Assembly: GCA_003347645.1 (NCBI GenBank)
Contig: QDFX01000010.1
Coordinates: forward strand, 62,001 to 126,000
DNA length: 64,000 bases
Direction: 5' to 3'
Source of the DNA: Rhizobiaceae bacterium CPCC 101076
GTDB taxonomy: Bacteria; Pseudomonadota; Alphaproteobacteria; Rhizobiales; Methylopilaceae
Positions 44,532 to 53,398 of this stretch are shown here, in pieces. Each line of letters begins with the position of its first letter. Positions within the stretch are counted from its first letter, which is position 1. The notes below the pieces were generated by a model. That model worked only from the letters and a program-made list of their open reading frames with translations, was not told the origin of the DNA and ran no database searches. A program made the translations under genes and the position numbers.

Positions 44532-45133
44532 CCGGCACGGAACAGGTCGGGCGCGCTGTCGACGCCGTGGCGCGGTGCTGGATCGATCATGCCGACGAAC
44601 TGACGAAGCTCGATAGCGCGATCGGCGACGGCGACCACGGCACGAACATGAAGCGCGGCGCCGAAGCGGTGCTCGCCGAGCGGGACGCGATCGTCGCACG
44701 ACCGCTGCCGAGTGCACTTCAGGATATCGGGCATGTGCTCGTGGAATCCATCGGCGGTGCGGCGGGGCCGCTCTACGGCTCGTTCTTCCTGTCGCTGGGA
44801 CGGACGGTATCGCTCCACCCAAACCGCGACGACTGGAACATGGGGCTGCGGGATGCCGTCTCCGCCGTGGCGCGCAGAGGCAACGCCTCCCCCGGTGAAA
44901 AGACGATGCTGGACGTTCTCGTTTCCGCCGAAAGCGCCTTCTCCCACGGCCTCGACGCCGCTGGGATCGAGGCGGCCGCGAGCGAAGCGGCTGAAAGCAC
45001 AATACCCATGCTAGCGAGGCGCGGGCGTGCCGCGTTCCTGTCGGAGCGTTCGATCGGCCACATGGATCCGGGCGCGTTGTCGAGCGCGCTCGCAGTCGCC
45101 GCAATCTGCAGGGTCTGGGAGGACGCGCCATGA
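44528..45133 (+). CDS. dhaL: Dihydroxyacetone kinase ADP-binding subunit DhaL
   Basis: 201 aa. The Mg-ADP site is intact: LDSAIGDGDHGTNM with Asp29, Asp34 and Asp36. GGAAGPLYGSFFLSLGR and ASPGEKTMLDVL are further DhaL blocks. In PTS-type systems DhaL keeps a bound ADP that DhaM rephosphorylates, then passes phosphate to dihydroxyacetone on DhaK. Overlaps dhaM by ATGA. Confidence 0.94.
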   Translation: MTGTEQVGRAVDAVARCWIDHADELTKLDSAIGDGDHGTNMKRGAEAVLAERDAIVARPLPSALQDIGHVLVESIGGAAGPLYGSFFLSLGRTVSLHPNRDDWNMGLRDAVSAVARRGNASPGEKTMLDVLVSAESAFSHGLDAAGIEAAASEAAESTIPMLARRGRAAFLSERSIGHMDPGALSSALAVAAICRVWEDAP

Positions 45134-45564
45134 CCGATGTCGTCGGCATCGTCATCGTTTCGCATTCGCCGCTTGTGGCCGAGGGCGCGGCGGACATGGT
45201 CCGTCAGATGGTCGGTGACCGCGTTCCGCTTGCGTGGTGCGGCGGTGTCGGCGAGGGCGTTCTCGGCACCAGATTGTCCGACATCAGGGCTGCGATCGAT
45301 CGTGCGTGGTCCGAGCGCGGTGTCGTCGTCATGGTCGATCTCGGCGGTGCCGAGACCAACAGCGAGATGGCGATCGAAGCGCTGCCGCCCGAGCGGCGGC
45401 GCAAGGTCGTCGTCGCCAACGCGCCCGTGGTGGAAGGCGCTGTCCTGGCGGCAACCGAGGCGGCGAGCGGCGCCGCTCTCGCCACCGTCCTGGCAACCGC
45501 GGAAGAGGCCGGCGCGCGGTGCCGGTCGGTACCGTCCAAAACGAGTGCGGGGCGCCGCCAGTGA
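45130..45564 (+). CDS. dhaM: DhaM: PTS EIIA-type phosphocarrier for dihydroxyacetone kinase
   Basis: 144 aa, only the EIIA (mannose-fold) domain. Active-site His12 in VGIVIVSHSPLVAEGAADMV; later VVVMVDLGGAETNSEMAIE. E. coli DhaM is a three-domain fusion with HPr- and EI-like parts, while here these are separate downstream genes. It hands phosphate from HPr to the DhaL nucleotide. Confidence 0.93.
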   Translation: MTDVVGIVIVSHSPLVAEGAADMVRQMVGDRVPLAWCGGVGEGVLGTRLSDIRAAIDRAWSERGVVVMVDLGGAETNSEMAIEALPPERRRKVVVANAPVVEGAVLAATEAASGAALATVLATAEEAGARCRSVPSKTSAGRRQ

Positions 45565-45869
45565 TACGCTCGTTTGCTCTTCCCAACTTTGGCGGGCTGC
45601 ATGCACGGCCGGCGGTGAAGCTCACGATGCTCGCCAAGTCGTTCGACGCCAGCATCGAAATGTCCGCGCGCGACGACGGGAAATGGGTGGACGCGAAGAG
45701 CGTATTGCGGGTCATGGGGCTGCGGATCGGTCCGGGCGACACGTTCCATTTCCGGGCCGGCGGCGCCGATGCGGAAACGGCGCTTTCCGCCATCGCCGCA
45801 CTTGCGGAGCGTTCGTTCGACGAGCCGGGTGGAGGCGAGACGGCCGGTTCCCCGGACAACGCGCCGTGA
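45561..45869 (+). CDS. HPr phosphocarrier dedicated to the dha system
   Basis: 102 aa from a GTG that overlaps the dhaM stop. The phosphorylation loop GGLHARPAVKL carries His14, and the Ser-46 region reads KSVLRVMGLRIGPGD. The C-terminus is about 15 residues longer than in E. coli HPr. It carries phosphate from the adjacent Enzyme I to DhaM. Confidence 0.92.
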   Translation: MIRSFALPNFGGLHARPAVKLTMLAKSFDASIEMSARDDGKWVDAKSVLRVMGLRIGPGDTFHFRAGGADAETALSAIAALAERSFDEPGGGETAGSPDNAP

Positions 45870-47473
45870 CGACCGCTGCGACAGCCGGCTCCCGGCTTCC
45901 TGGAAAGCCCGCGGCCGGCGGGCTGGCCTTCGGGCCGCTTTACCGGCTTCGGCCGCCACCCGGGTCTGCTCGCGCGGGTGGAGGGGCGGGCCTCGCTATG
46001 AGCCTCGACGAAGCGATTGAGGCGTCGCGGATCGATCTGGAGAGGCTTGCCGGCACGGAGTGCGGCCCCACGGCAGAGATCATCGGCTTCCAGGCCGCGC
46101 TCCTCGACGATCCGGCCTTGCGAGGCCGGGTGCGCGAACTGATGGAAGAGGGCATGTCCACCGATGCCGCGTGGCGCACGGCCACCGATGCGGAGGTGGA
46201 CCTGTTTCTGGCATCAGGCAGCGATGTGTTGAGGAATTCCGCACCGGATATTCTCGACGTTCGCCAACGCGTCCTCGCGCATCTGTGCGGCACGGCGACG
46301 GCGCGCTCCGTTCCGCCGGGGCATGTGGTGCTCGCGGACGATCTGGCTCCTTCCGAATTCCTGTCGATCGACTGGGCGGGCGGTGGCCTGGTCCTGCGGC
46401 GCGGGAGTCCTTCCTCGCATTTGGCCGTTCTGGCGCGGGCTCGAGGCGTGCCGATGATCGTCGATATCGGACAGGCCGACGCTCCCGATGCGACGCACGC
46501 CCTGGTCGACGGAGATGCGGGCGTTGCCGTGTTGCAGCTTTCACGGCAGGGCGGCAATGATATCGAGCGTCGCCCAGTTAGCAGCGCAGTTTCACCCGTG
46601 CCTGCGACAGAGACCGCAGATGGCCCGCGTGCCGAGGTCATGGTCAACATCTCGGATCTGGCCGAGCTCGATCGCCTCGACCCTGATACGTGCGACGGCA
46701 TCGGGCTGGTCCGAAGCGAATTCCTGCTCTCGGAGCCGGAAGACATCATATCAGAGGAACGCCAGCTGCTCGCCTATCGGCGTCTCCTGGAGTGGGCGGC
46801 CGGCCGGCCGGTCCGCATTCGCACGGTCGATGCCGGCGACGACAAACCGGTGCACGGATTCGCCGATCCCGAAGGCCGAGCGAAGGTCGGCCTGCGTGGA
46901 TTGCGGCTCTCACTCCGGAGGATCGAGATTTTCAGGGTGCAATTGCGGGCATTGGCTCGTGCCGCCGCCGGGGCCGACAATCTTTCGGTCATGTTCCCGA
47001 TGGTGACCACGCAAGCAGAATTCCGCGAGGCCCGCGCGCTGTTCGTTGAGGAAGTCGAAACGTTGCGACGGCGCGGTATCGACGCGGCCGTGCCCCCGCT
47101 CGGGTTAATGATCGAGGTCCCGGCGGCCGCCCTCGCCGCAAATCTTTTCGACGGTGTGGCGTATTTCTCCATCGGATCGAACGATCTCTTCCAATACACC
47201 ATGGCCATCCCGCGGGAGGATGCGTCCATGGCCTCGCTCGCGGCCGTCGACCATCCGGCGATGACCCGGCTGATCGAGGCGGTCGTCCAGGCCGGTCGGG
47301 AACTGGGCGTGGGAGTCGCGGTGTGCGGCGATGTCGCCGCGGACCCGAGCAGGACGAAATGGCTCCTTTCCTGTGGGGTTCGCTCGCTCTCGGTGCCGCC
47401 GTCGGCGCTTGCGGCAGTGAGGGCTTCGGTACGCGTATCTGCCACTGCTTCCGCGTGGAGAAACCAGGGATGA
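45866..47473 (+). CDS. Phosphoenolpyruvate-protein phosphotransferase (Enzyme I) of the dha system
   Basis: 535 aa from a GTG overlapping the HPr stop; E. coli EI is 575 aa, and the N-terminal HPr-binding domain looks shortened. Phospho-His185 sits in SPSSHLAVLARARGVP (the family motif is GGxxSHxAI). PEP-site blocks LVRSEFLL, FPMVTTQAEF, GLMIEVPAAAL, FSIGSNDLFQYTMA and catalytic Cys487 (AVCGDVAADP) are all present, so it should be active. Confidence 0.92.
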   Translation: MTTAATAGSRLPGKPAAGGLAFGPLYRLRPPPGSARAGGGAGLAMSLDEAIEASRIDLERLAGTECGPTAEIIGFQAALLDDPALRGRVRELMEEGMSTDAAWRTATDAEVDLFLASGSDVLRNSAPDILDVRQRVLAHLCGTATARSVPPGHVVLADDLAPSEFLSIDWAGGGLVLRRGSPSSHLAVLARARGVPMIVDIGQADAPDATHALVDGDAGVAVLQLSRQGGNDIERRPVSSAVSPVPATETADGPRAEVMVNISDLAELDRLDPDTCDGIGLVRSEFLLSEPEDIISEERQLLAYRRLLEWAAGRPVRIRTVDAGDDKPVHGFADPEGRAKVGLRGLRLSLRRIEIFRVQLRALARAAAGADNLSVMFPMVTTQAEFREARALFVEEVETLRRRGIDAAVPPLGLMIEVPAAALAANLFDGVAYFSIGSNDLFQYTMAIPREDASMASLAAVDHPAMTRLIEAVVQAGRELGVGVAVCGDVAADPSRTKWLLSCGVRSLSVPPSALAAVRASVRVSATASAWRNQG

Positions 47474-47479
47474 CGGCCT

Positions 47480-47890
47480 ATGACGGTGGACGAGGGCAAC
47501 GACAGGGCCGCGAGGGTCAGAGCCTACAAGCTGATCCTCCAGGAACTGATCGACCGGCGGCCATCGGGAACCCGTGGCCGGATCGCCGCGACTTTGGGGC
47601 GGAACCGCAGTTTCGTCTCGCAGATGACGAGCGCCCGGTACGACACCCCGATTCCCGCCCAGCATGTGTCGACCATCCTCGACGTCTGTCATTTGTCGCC
47701 GGCCGAACGCGCAATCTTCATGGCGGCTTATTCGGCGGCACATCCCGGTCGCATTGCGCAGGCCGGTGCCGATTTGCGCCTGCGGCCGCTCGTCGTCTAT
47801 CTGCCCGACCTCGACGACGAGACTCGCAACAGATCCGTCGACAAGCTGGTGATCGATTTCATCCGCGGCCTCGGCAAGCTGCTGGAGTGA
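47480..47890 (+). CDS. Small HTH-like protein inside the dha operon
   Basis: 136 aa. The central part TRGRIAATLGRNRSFVSQMTSARYDTPIPAQHVSTIL looks like a Cro/C1-type helix-turn-helix with a recognition helix around SFVSQMTS. The rest is helical, ending KLVIDFIRGLGKLLE. Its place between EI and dhaK suggests an operon-specific regulator; no DhaR or DhaQ homologue is present. The function is otherwise unknown. Confidence 0.7.
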   Translation: MTVDEGNDRAARVRAYKLILQELIDRRPSGTRGRIAATLGRNRSFVSQMTSARYDTPIPAQHVSTILDVCHLSPAERAIFMAAYSAAHPGRIAQAGADLRLRPLVVYLPDLDDETRNRSVDKLVIDFIRGLGKLLE

Positions 47891-47915
47891 GGATCGCGGC
47901 GGGGCGAGTCGGCTC

Positions 47916-48902
47916 GTGAAGAAGTTCGTCAACCGGATCGACGATGCCGCAGCCGAAGGGCTGGCGGGTTTCGCCGCCGCCTATCCCGACCACGTCGTGC
48001 TTGGCGAGAATGCACGCTTCGTGCGCCGGCGGCATACGGTGCCCGGCAAGGTGGCGCTCATCTCCGGCGGCGGCTCCGGTCACGAGCCGCTGCATGCCGG
48101 CTTCGTCGGGACCGGAATGCTGGACGCGGCATGTCCCGGCCACATCTTCACCTCCCCAACTCCGGGCCAGGTAGAAGCGGCGATGGGCGCGGTCGAGGTG
48201 GGCGCCGGTTGCCTGCTCATCGTGAAGAACTACGCCGGTGACCGGCTGAATTTCGCCATGGCCGCCGAGGCGGCCGACCGCGCCGTGCAGACCGTCGTGG
48301 TCGGGGACGAGGTTCTTGTCGGCAGTTCGGCGGATGGCGAGCGGCGCGGTCTCGCAGGCACGCTCGTCGTCGAGAAGATCCTCGGCGCTTCAGCCGAGCG
48401 TGGCCTTGATTTGAAGATGCTACGAGAACTCGGCGAAAGGGTCGTCGAGCGCACGCGGACGATTGGCGTCACCCTTTCGAGCTGCTCCCCGCATTTCGTG
48501 CGCGGCCCGACCGTGGAGCTTGGTCCCGAGGAGATCGAGTTCGGTGTGGGCATCCATGGCGAGCTCGGCCGGCGTCGCGCTTCGCTTCGGCCCGCGCGGG
48601 CGCTGGTCGATGACATGGTCGCCGCCATCATCGCCGATACCGGCTCCCTCGCGGGCGAGGAAATCCTGCTGTTCGTCAACGGTCTCGGCGCAACGCCGCT
48701 GATGGAGCTGCACCTGATGTTCGGCCTTGCCGAAGAGGCGCTGTCGGCGGCCGGTGCGCGGATCGTGCGCCGGCTCGTCGGCACCTATGTCACGTCGCTG
48801 GATACGGCAGGCTGCTCGCTGACTGTGACGCGCCTGGATGCGGAGATGACGGCGGCGTGGGACGAGCCGGTCGACACTCCGGCCTTGCGCTGGGGATGTT
48901 GA
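47916..48902 (+). CDS. dhaK: Dihydroxyacetone kinase substrate-binding subunit DhaK (PTS type)
   Basis: 328 aa from GTG. Key residues match E. coli DhaK: His56 (GGGSGHEPLHAGFVG), Asp109 (KNYAGDRLNF) and the covalent-binding His214 (FGVGIHGELG). It binds the carbonyl of dihydroxyacetone as a hemiaminal and receives phosphate from DhaL. Ends with LRWGC. Confidence 0.93.
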   Translation: MKKFVNRIDDAAAEGLAGFAAAYPDHVVLGENARFVRRRHTVPGKVALISGGGSGHEPLHAGFVGTGMLDAACPGHIFTSPTPGQVEAAMGAVEVGAGCLLIVKNYAGDRLNFAMAAEAADRAVQTVVVGDEVLVGSSADGERRGLAGTLVVEKILGASAERGLDLKMLRELGERVVERTRTIGVTLSSCSPHFVRGPTVELGPEEIEFGVGIHGELGRRRASLRPARALVDDMVAAIIADTGSLAGEEILLFVNGLGATPLMELHLMFGLAEEALSAAGARIVRRLVGTYVTSLDTAGCSLTVTRLDAEMTAAWDEPVDTPALRWGC

Positions 48903-48957
48903 GGCAGGCCATGGACGAAGACCAGCCGGGAAGGGCGTCGAAAGGGAGCCGAGGGCC

Positions 48958-50595
48958 ATGAAGCACGTGATCAACGAGCGGGACGCGATCGTTACCGAGG
49001 CCGTGGACGGTGCCGTCCTCGCTTCCGGCGGAATGCTGACGCGTCTCGATGGATATCCGAACATCAAGGTGGCGCTCCGCACCGACTGGGACCGCTCCAA
49101 GGTCGCGATCATCTCGGGCGGCGGCTCCGGCCACGAGCCGGCGCATGTCGGTTTCGTCGGTCAGGGCATGCTGACCGCAGCGGTGTGCGGCGAGATATTC
49201 GCGTCTCCCAGCGTCGATGCAGTCCTTGCCGCGATCCTCGCCGTCACCGGGCCGTCGGGCTGCCTGCTCATCGTCAAGAACTACACTGGCGACCGCCTCA
49301 ATTTCGGGCTTGCCGCGGAGAAGGCGCGCGCTCGCGGCCTGGATGTCGAGATGGTCATCGTCGGAGACGACGTCGCGACCGCGGGCGGAAGCCCCCGCGG
49401 GATCGCCGGGACCGTTCTGGTGCACAAGGCGGCCGGACACGCGGCGGAGCAGGGCGGTTCGCTGGCCGCAGTGCGAGCGGCCGCCGAACACGCCTCGGTC
49501 AATGTCTTCAGCCTAGGCCTGTCCCTGTCGACCTGCGAGATCCCGGGTCAGCATATGGAGGCCCGGCTCGGCAGCGACGAGGTGGAGATGGGGCTCGGCA
49601 TTCATGGCGAGCCTGGCGTCGCGAAGGTGCGGCTCGCCAGCGCCGAGGTTCTCGTCGCCCAGATGCTGGAACGGATGGCACCCGCGCTTGCCCGGGTCTC
49701 CGGTCCCATCGCGCTGCTCCTCAACAATCTCGGCGGGCTGCCTGCGATCGAGATGGCGGTGGTGACGCGAGTGCTGCTCGCAGGTCCGCTGGCGGAGCGG
49801 GTCGAGCTTGTCGTCGGCCCGGCGCCGCTGATGACGTCGCTCGACATGAAGGGCTTTTCCGTAACCGTCCTGGTGCTCGACGACGTATTGCGCTCCGCGC
49901 TCCGCGCGCCAACGACCGCGCCGGCCTGGCCGGGTACAAGCATCATGCGACCGCTCAAGGTCGAACCCATGCCTGCCGGCATTGAGGGCGCCGGCTATCC
50001 AGCCAGCGAGGATCGCGTTGCGCGTGAGGTCCTGACGGCGGTCTGCGACGAACTCATGAGGCAGGAAGCAAGCTTGAACGCCCTCGACGCGCGAGTCGGA
50101 GACGGAGACACCGGCTCCACGTTCGGGGCGGGAGCCCGTCAGCTCCTCGCCGATATGGACCGCCTTCCTCTGGCCGAGCCCGCGAAGCTGTGCCGCGCCA
50201 TCGCCGAGCGCCTTTCCAAGACCATGGGTGGATCGAGCGGCGTTCTGTTGTCGATCTTCGCAGCGGCGGCCGGCAAGGAGATGGAACGCGGCGCGTCCTG
50301 GCCCGACGCCTTGCGCACAGGCGTGGACCGCATGCAGCACTATGGGGGCGCGAAGGAGGGCGAACGCACGATGATCGACGCGCTGCTCCCTGCCTTGCGA
50401 GCGCTTCAGGCGGGAGACGACATGGCAGCCGCCTCAGCGGCTGCGGAGGCCGGCGCCAAGGCCACCGAATCGATCGGCAGCACACGCTCAGGTCGGTCGA
50501 GCTACCTCAATGAAGCCGATCTGATCGGGGTCCGGGATCCGGGTGCCGCGGCGGTGGCCGCAGTGTTCGCCCGGCTCGCCGCCGGACCTGGATAG
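48958..50595 (+). CDS. ATP-dependent DhaK-DhaL fusion kinase (dihydroxyacetone or related ketose)
   Basis: 545 aa. Residues 1-330 form a second DhaK domain with His59, Asp112 and His216 (GLGIHGEPG). Residues about 350-545 form a DhaL domain with DARVGDGDTGST (Asp378, Asp382, Asp384). Such fusions use ATP directly; relatives include yeast/Citrobacter Dha kinases and L- or D-erythrulose kinases. Within the PTS-type operon it is either a second dihydroxyacetone kinase or handles a C4 ketose. Confidence 0.92.
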   Translation: MKHVINERDAIVTEAVDGAVLASGGMLTRLDGYPNIKVALRTDWDRSKVAIISGGGSGHEPAHVGFVGQGMLTAAVCGEIFASPSVDAVLAAILAVTGPSGCLLIVKNYTGDRLNFGLAAEKARARGLDVEMVIVGDDVATAGGSPRGIAGTVLVHKAAGHAAEQGGSLAAVRAAAEHASVNVFSLGLSLSTCEIPGQHMEARLGSDEVEMGLGIHGEPGVAKVRLASAEVLVAQMLERMAPALARVSGPIALLLNNLGGLPAIEMAVVTRVLLAGPLAERVELVVGPAPLMTSLDMKGFSVTVLVLDDVLRSALRAPTTAPAWPGTSIMRPLKVEPMPAGIEGAGYPASEDRVAREVLTAVCDELMRQEASLNALDARVGDGDTGSTFGAGARQLLADMDRLPLAEPAKLCRAIAERLSKTMGGSSGVLLSIFAAAAGKEMERGASWPDALRTGVDRMQHYGGAKEGERTMIDALLPALRALQAGDDMAAASAAAEAGAKATESIGSTRSGRSSYLNEADLIGVRDPGAAAVAAVFARLAAGPG

Positions 50596-50599
50596 TGTC

Positions 50600-50616
50600 G
50601 CCGAGCTACTCTCGGC
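50600..50616. terminator. Hairpin between convergent dha and nanR-like genes
   Basis: GCCGAG (50600-50605) and CTCGGC (50611-50616), perfect 6-bp arms with a CTACT loop, in the 46-bp gap between two convergent stop codons. Symmetric, so it could serve both operons; no T-run. Confidence 0.5.
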
Positions 50617-50641
50617 ATAGGATCTGCCGAGGCGGATACGA

Positions 50642-51364
50642 TCAGGCTGGATGGGTGTAGAGAGCGCTCGACCTGTCCAGATGCTTGATCATGACAGCCT
50701 CGGCCTGGTCGGGATCGTGCTGCTCGATATATTCGATGATCTGCCGGTGCTCCACCAACGTGAGGTTCTCCTTGCCGCTCCAGAGCAGCATCTCGGTATG
50801 GTAGCGACGCAGCCATCCGAGCATTGCCTCGCTGACGGCCTCGAAGATCGGATTTCCAGAAATCGCTGCGATCTGGGTGTGAAATCGCATGTCTGCCGAG
50901 ATGAAGGCGTGAGGATCACTGACGCCTTTTGTCTGTTGGTCGAGCGTTTCCAGCAGCCGATTGACGTCTTCGCTCGTCGCGTTCGCAGCGGCCTCGCGCA
51001 CCATGGCGCGCTCGAAGAAGCGGCGAGCTTGTTTGAGATGCTCGAGGCTGGCCGGCGAGGCTGAAAGCAGCATATTGGCCGTGAGGTCCACCTGCTCGAA
51101 GAGCGATCTGGCACTCAATTGCCGGACGCGCGCACGCTCACCGTGAGAGATCGCAAGCAGGCCGTTATTGGCGAGTGCCTGCATGGCCTCCCTGATCGCA
51201 GGACGGCCCACGCCGAAACGCTCCATCAAGTCGCGTTCCGACGGCATTGCATCTCCCGGCGCGAGCTCGCCCGTGGTGATCATCGCCTTGAGACGATCAA
51301 ACACCTCGTGAGAGAGCTTCCGTCGGACAATCGTCTCCGACACGTCTGTTATCCGCGGCTCCAT
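50642..51364 (-). CDS. NanR-like GntR/FCD transcription regulator
   Basis: 240 aa from the ATG giving MEPRITDVSETIVRRKLSHE; a start 33 bp upstream is possible. The winged helix (DAMPSERDLMERFGVGRPAI, then REAMQALANNGLLAISHGER) closely resembles E. coli NanR, including the NGERAR-like wing. An FCD ligand domain follows (FHTQIAAISGNPIFEAVSE). It is the last gene after the TRAP permease (42 bp) and probably controls the apionate operon. A GGTATA motif, the NanR recognition element, overlaps the -10 of that operon. Confidence 0.88.
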   Translation of the reverse strand: MEPRITDVSETIVRRKLSHEVFDRLKAMITTGELAPGDAMPSERDLMERFGVGRPAIREAMQALANNGLLAISHGERARVRQLSARSLFEQVDLTANMLLSASPASLEHLKQARRFFERAMVREAAANATSEDVNRLLETLDQQTKGVSDPHAFISADMRFHTQIAAISGNPIFEAVSEAMLGWLRRYHTEMLLWSGKENLTLVEHRQIIEYIEQHDPDQAEAVMIKHLDRSSALYTHPA

Positions 51365-51406
51365 CGGTTTCACACTTACCTCGAGCGGTGCACCCACCGC
51401 GTTTGT

Positions 51407-52684
51407 TCAATGCAGCAAACTCGCCGGCCACATCACCAACGCCGGGAACAGCACCATCAACAGCAACGCGACGAACTGCACGAGCATGAATGGCCAAACG
51501 GCCTTCATGAGATCCTCCATGCTGATCTTCGCTACGCCGGAGACCACGTTAAGCACTGTCCCGACTGGCGGCGTAACTAACCCAATCGAATTATTCACGA
51601 TGAACAGGACGCCGAAATAGACCGGGTCGATGCCTGCGCTCTTGATGATTGGCATCAGGATCGGCGTGAGCACAAGAATTGTCGGGGTCATGTCCATCGC
51701 GGTGCCGACAACGATGACCACAGCCATAATCGCGAGGAGCAGGAGCGTCTGGTTATCCATTAAAGGCTGAAGCAGCGCGACCAGATCGTTGGCGATGTCC
51801 GACACGGTGATCAGCCAGGACGAGACCAAGGCGGCCGCGACCAGGAACATGACGATTGCCGTTGTCTTCCCGGCCGCGACGAACACGCCGAACAGTTCGT
51901 CGACCTTTAGTTCTCGATAGACGCATGTGGCTACGAACAGCGAGTAGACCGCTGCGACGACCGCGGATTCGGTTGGTGTGAAGACACCGAGTTTCAGGCC
52001 GACGATGATGATCACCGGAAGCATCAGCGCCCACACACCGTCTACAAGGGCGCGCACGATCTCGCGGCTACTCTGCTTCGGCGGAGGCACGACGTCTTCC
52101 TTCTTCACTTCCCACCACCATGCGATGGCGAGCGCCAGGCCGATGATCAGTCCCGGTACCAGTCCAGCCAGAAAGAGCTTGGTGATCGAAACCCCGCCGA
52201 TGACCCCGAAGATGACGAAGCCGATGCTCGGGGGAATGATCGGTCCGATCACGCTTGACGCGGCGATCAGGCCGGCCGACCGCGCCTTGCTGTGCCCGGC
52301 GCGGGTCATCATCGGCACGAGCAGCGCTGACAACGCGGCCGCATCGGCGACCGCCGACCCGGACAGAGCGGAGATCACGCAGGCGGCGAGGATCGCGACG
52401 TAACCCAGTCCGCCCTTCACGTGCCCGACCAGAGCGAGCGCCACGTTGACGATCCGTTTCGACAGGCCGCCCGTATTCATGAGCTCGCCGGCGAGCATGA
52501 AGAACGGCACCGCCATCAGCGGGAAGGAATCGGCGCCGTTGATGATGTTCTGGGCGATGATCTGAGGGTCGAAGATGTCGAGGTAGTGCATCAGCGCCAC
52601 GCCGGCGATGAGCAGCGCGAAGGCGATTGGCATGCCGATCGCCATGGTGCCCAGAAGCGATCCCGCAAAGACGACGATCGTCAT
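51407..52684 (-). CDS. TRAP transporter large permease (DctM), probable D-apionate
   Basis: 425 aa, about 12 membrane segments. DctM blocks GADSFPLMAVPFFMLAGELM, SGSAVADAAALSALLVPMM and VTPPVGTVLNVVSGVAK are clear. It shares the ATGA overlap with dctQ. It is related to, but not a copy of, the gluconate-type DctM at 24 kb. Substrate inferred from the neighbouring apionate genes. Confidence 0.93.
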   Translation of the reverse strand: MTIVVFAGSLLGTMAIGMPIAFALLIAGVALMHYLDIFDPQIIAQNIINGADSFPLMAVPFFMLAGELMNTGGLSKRIVNVALALVGHVKGGLGYVAILAACVISALSGSAVADAAALSALLVPMMTRAGHSKARSAGLIAASSVIGPIIPPSIGFVIFGVIGGVSITKLFLAGLVPGLIIGLALAIAWWWEVKKEDVVPPPKQSSREIVRALVDGVWALMLPVIIIVGLKLGVFTPTESAVVAAVYSLFVATCVYRELKVDELFGVFVAAGKTTAIVMFLVAAALVSSWLITVSDIANDLVALLQPLMDNQTLLLLAIMAVVIVVGTAMDMTPTILVLTPILMPIIKSAGIDPVYFGVLFIVNNSIGLVTPPVGTVLNVVSGVAKISMEDLMKAVWPFMLVQFVALLLMVLFPALVMWPASLLH

Positions 52685-53283
52685 GTCCGCCCCCCGATGG
52701 CTGGAGCGGCCGGCATTCCGTGGAATCCCTCCGGGTCCGCGAGGTGACGCTTCTGGATCTTGTCGACGTCCTCCTCCTCCGATTCACGGATGGTCACGAG
52801 TTCGGATTCGTCGGCGCGCCCCAGCAGGACGCGGTAAAGACCGACGAGAAGAATGGGAATGGTCGAGACGCCGAAGACCAGGCCAACGGCGTAGAAGCAA
52901 GCGACGGAAAGGCCCGATGCCGGCGCCACGACATCCCAATTGATCAGGCTTTGCTGCCAGCTACCGATGAGCAGGAGCGAAGTGCCGTAAAGCATCAGCA
53001 CGTAGCTGCTCGTGAAACAGATCTTTTTGCCAAGGAGCGGCAGACGGCGAACGAGAGAGTCGACGCCGAGATGTCCGTTCTCGCGCATTGCCACGATCGC
53101 GCCGAGGAAGGTCAGCCAGACGAACATCCAGCGCGACACCTCTTCGGAGAGGGTGATGCCGGAATTGAAGCCGTATCTCAGCACCACGTTGCCGAAGACG
53201 AGGACGACCATCGCGGCCATCAGGAATGCGATCAGGACCTTCAGAATCCAGAAATAGGCGTCGACGATGTACGACACGACCAA
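52681..53283 (-). CDS. TRAP transporter small permease (DctQ), probable D-apionate
   Basis: 200 aa with four membrane segments and the DctQ pattern FGNVVLRYGFNSGITLSEEVSRWMFVWLTFLGA, then RENGHLGVDSLV. The C-terminus is a cytoplasmic acidic tail (ESEEEDVDKIQ). Separated from dctP by 115 bp that include a strong stem-loop. Confidence 0.92.
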   Translation of the reverse strand: MVVSYIVDAYFWILKVLIAFLMAAMVVLVFGNVVLRYGFNSGITLSEEVSRWMFVWLTFLGAIVAMRENGHLGVDSLVRRLPLLGKKICFTSSYVLMLYGTSLLLIGSWQQSLINWDVVAPASGLSVACFYAVGLVFGVSTIPILLVGLYRVLLGRADESELVTIRESEEEDVDKIQKRHLADPEGFHGMPAAPAIGGRT

Positions 53284-53359
53284 TCCTCCTCCTCGCCAGG
53301 CCGTCGTTTGTCGCGGCCCTTTCGGCGATCATGCCACTTTGCCGGTGCGTCCGGTTGTG

Positions 53360-53392
53360 TGGTCCGCGCGACCTGTCCGGCCGCGCGGACCA
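53360..53392 (-). terminator. Stem-loop between dctP and dctQ
   Basis: TGGTCCGCGCG (53360-53370) and its perfect complement (53382-53392), 11-bp arms with an 11-base loop, 7 bp downstream of the dctP stop on the minus strand. Confidence 0.7.
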
Positions 53393-53398
53393 AGGTGA

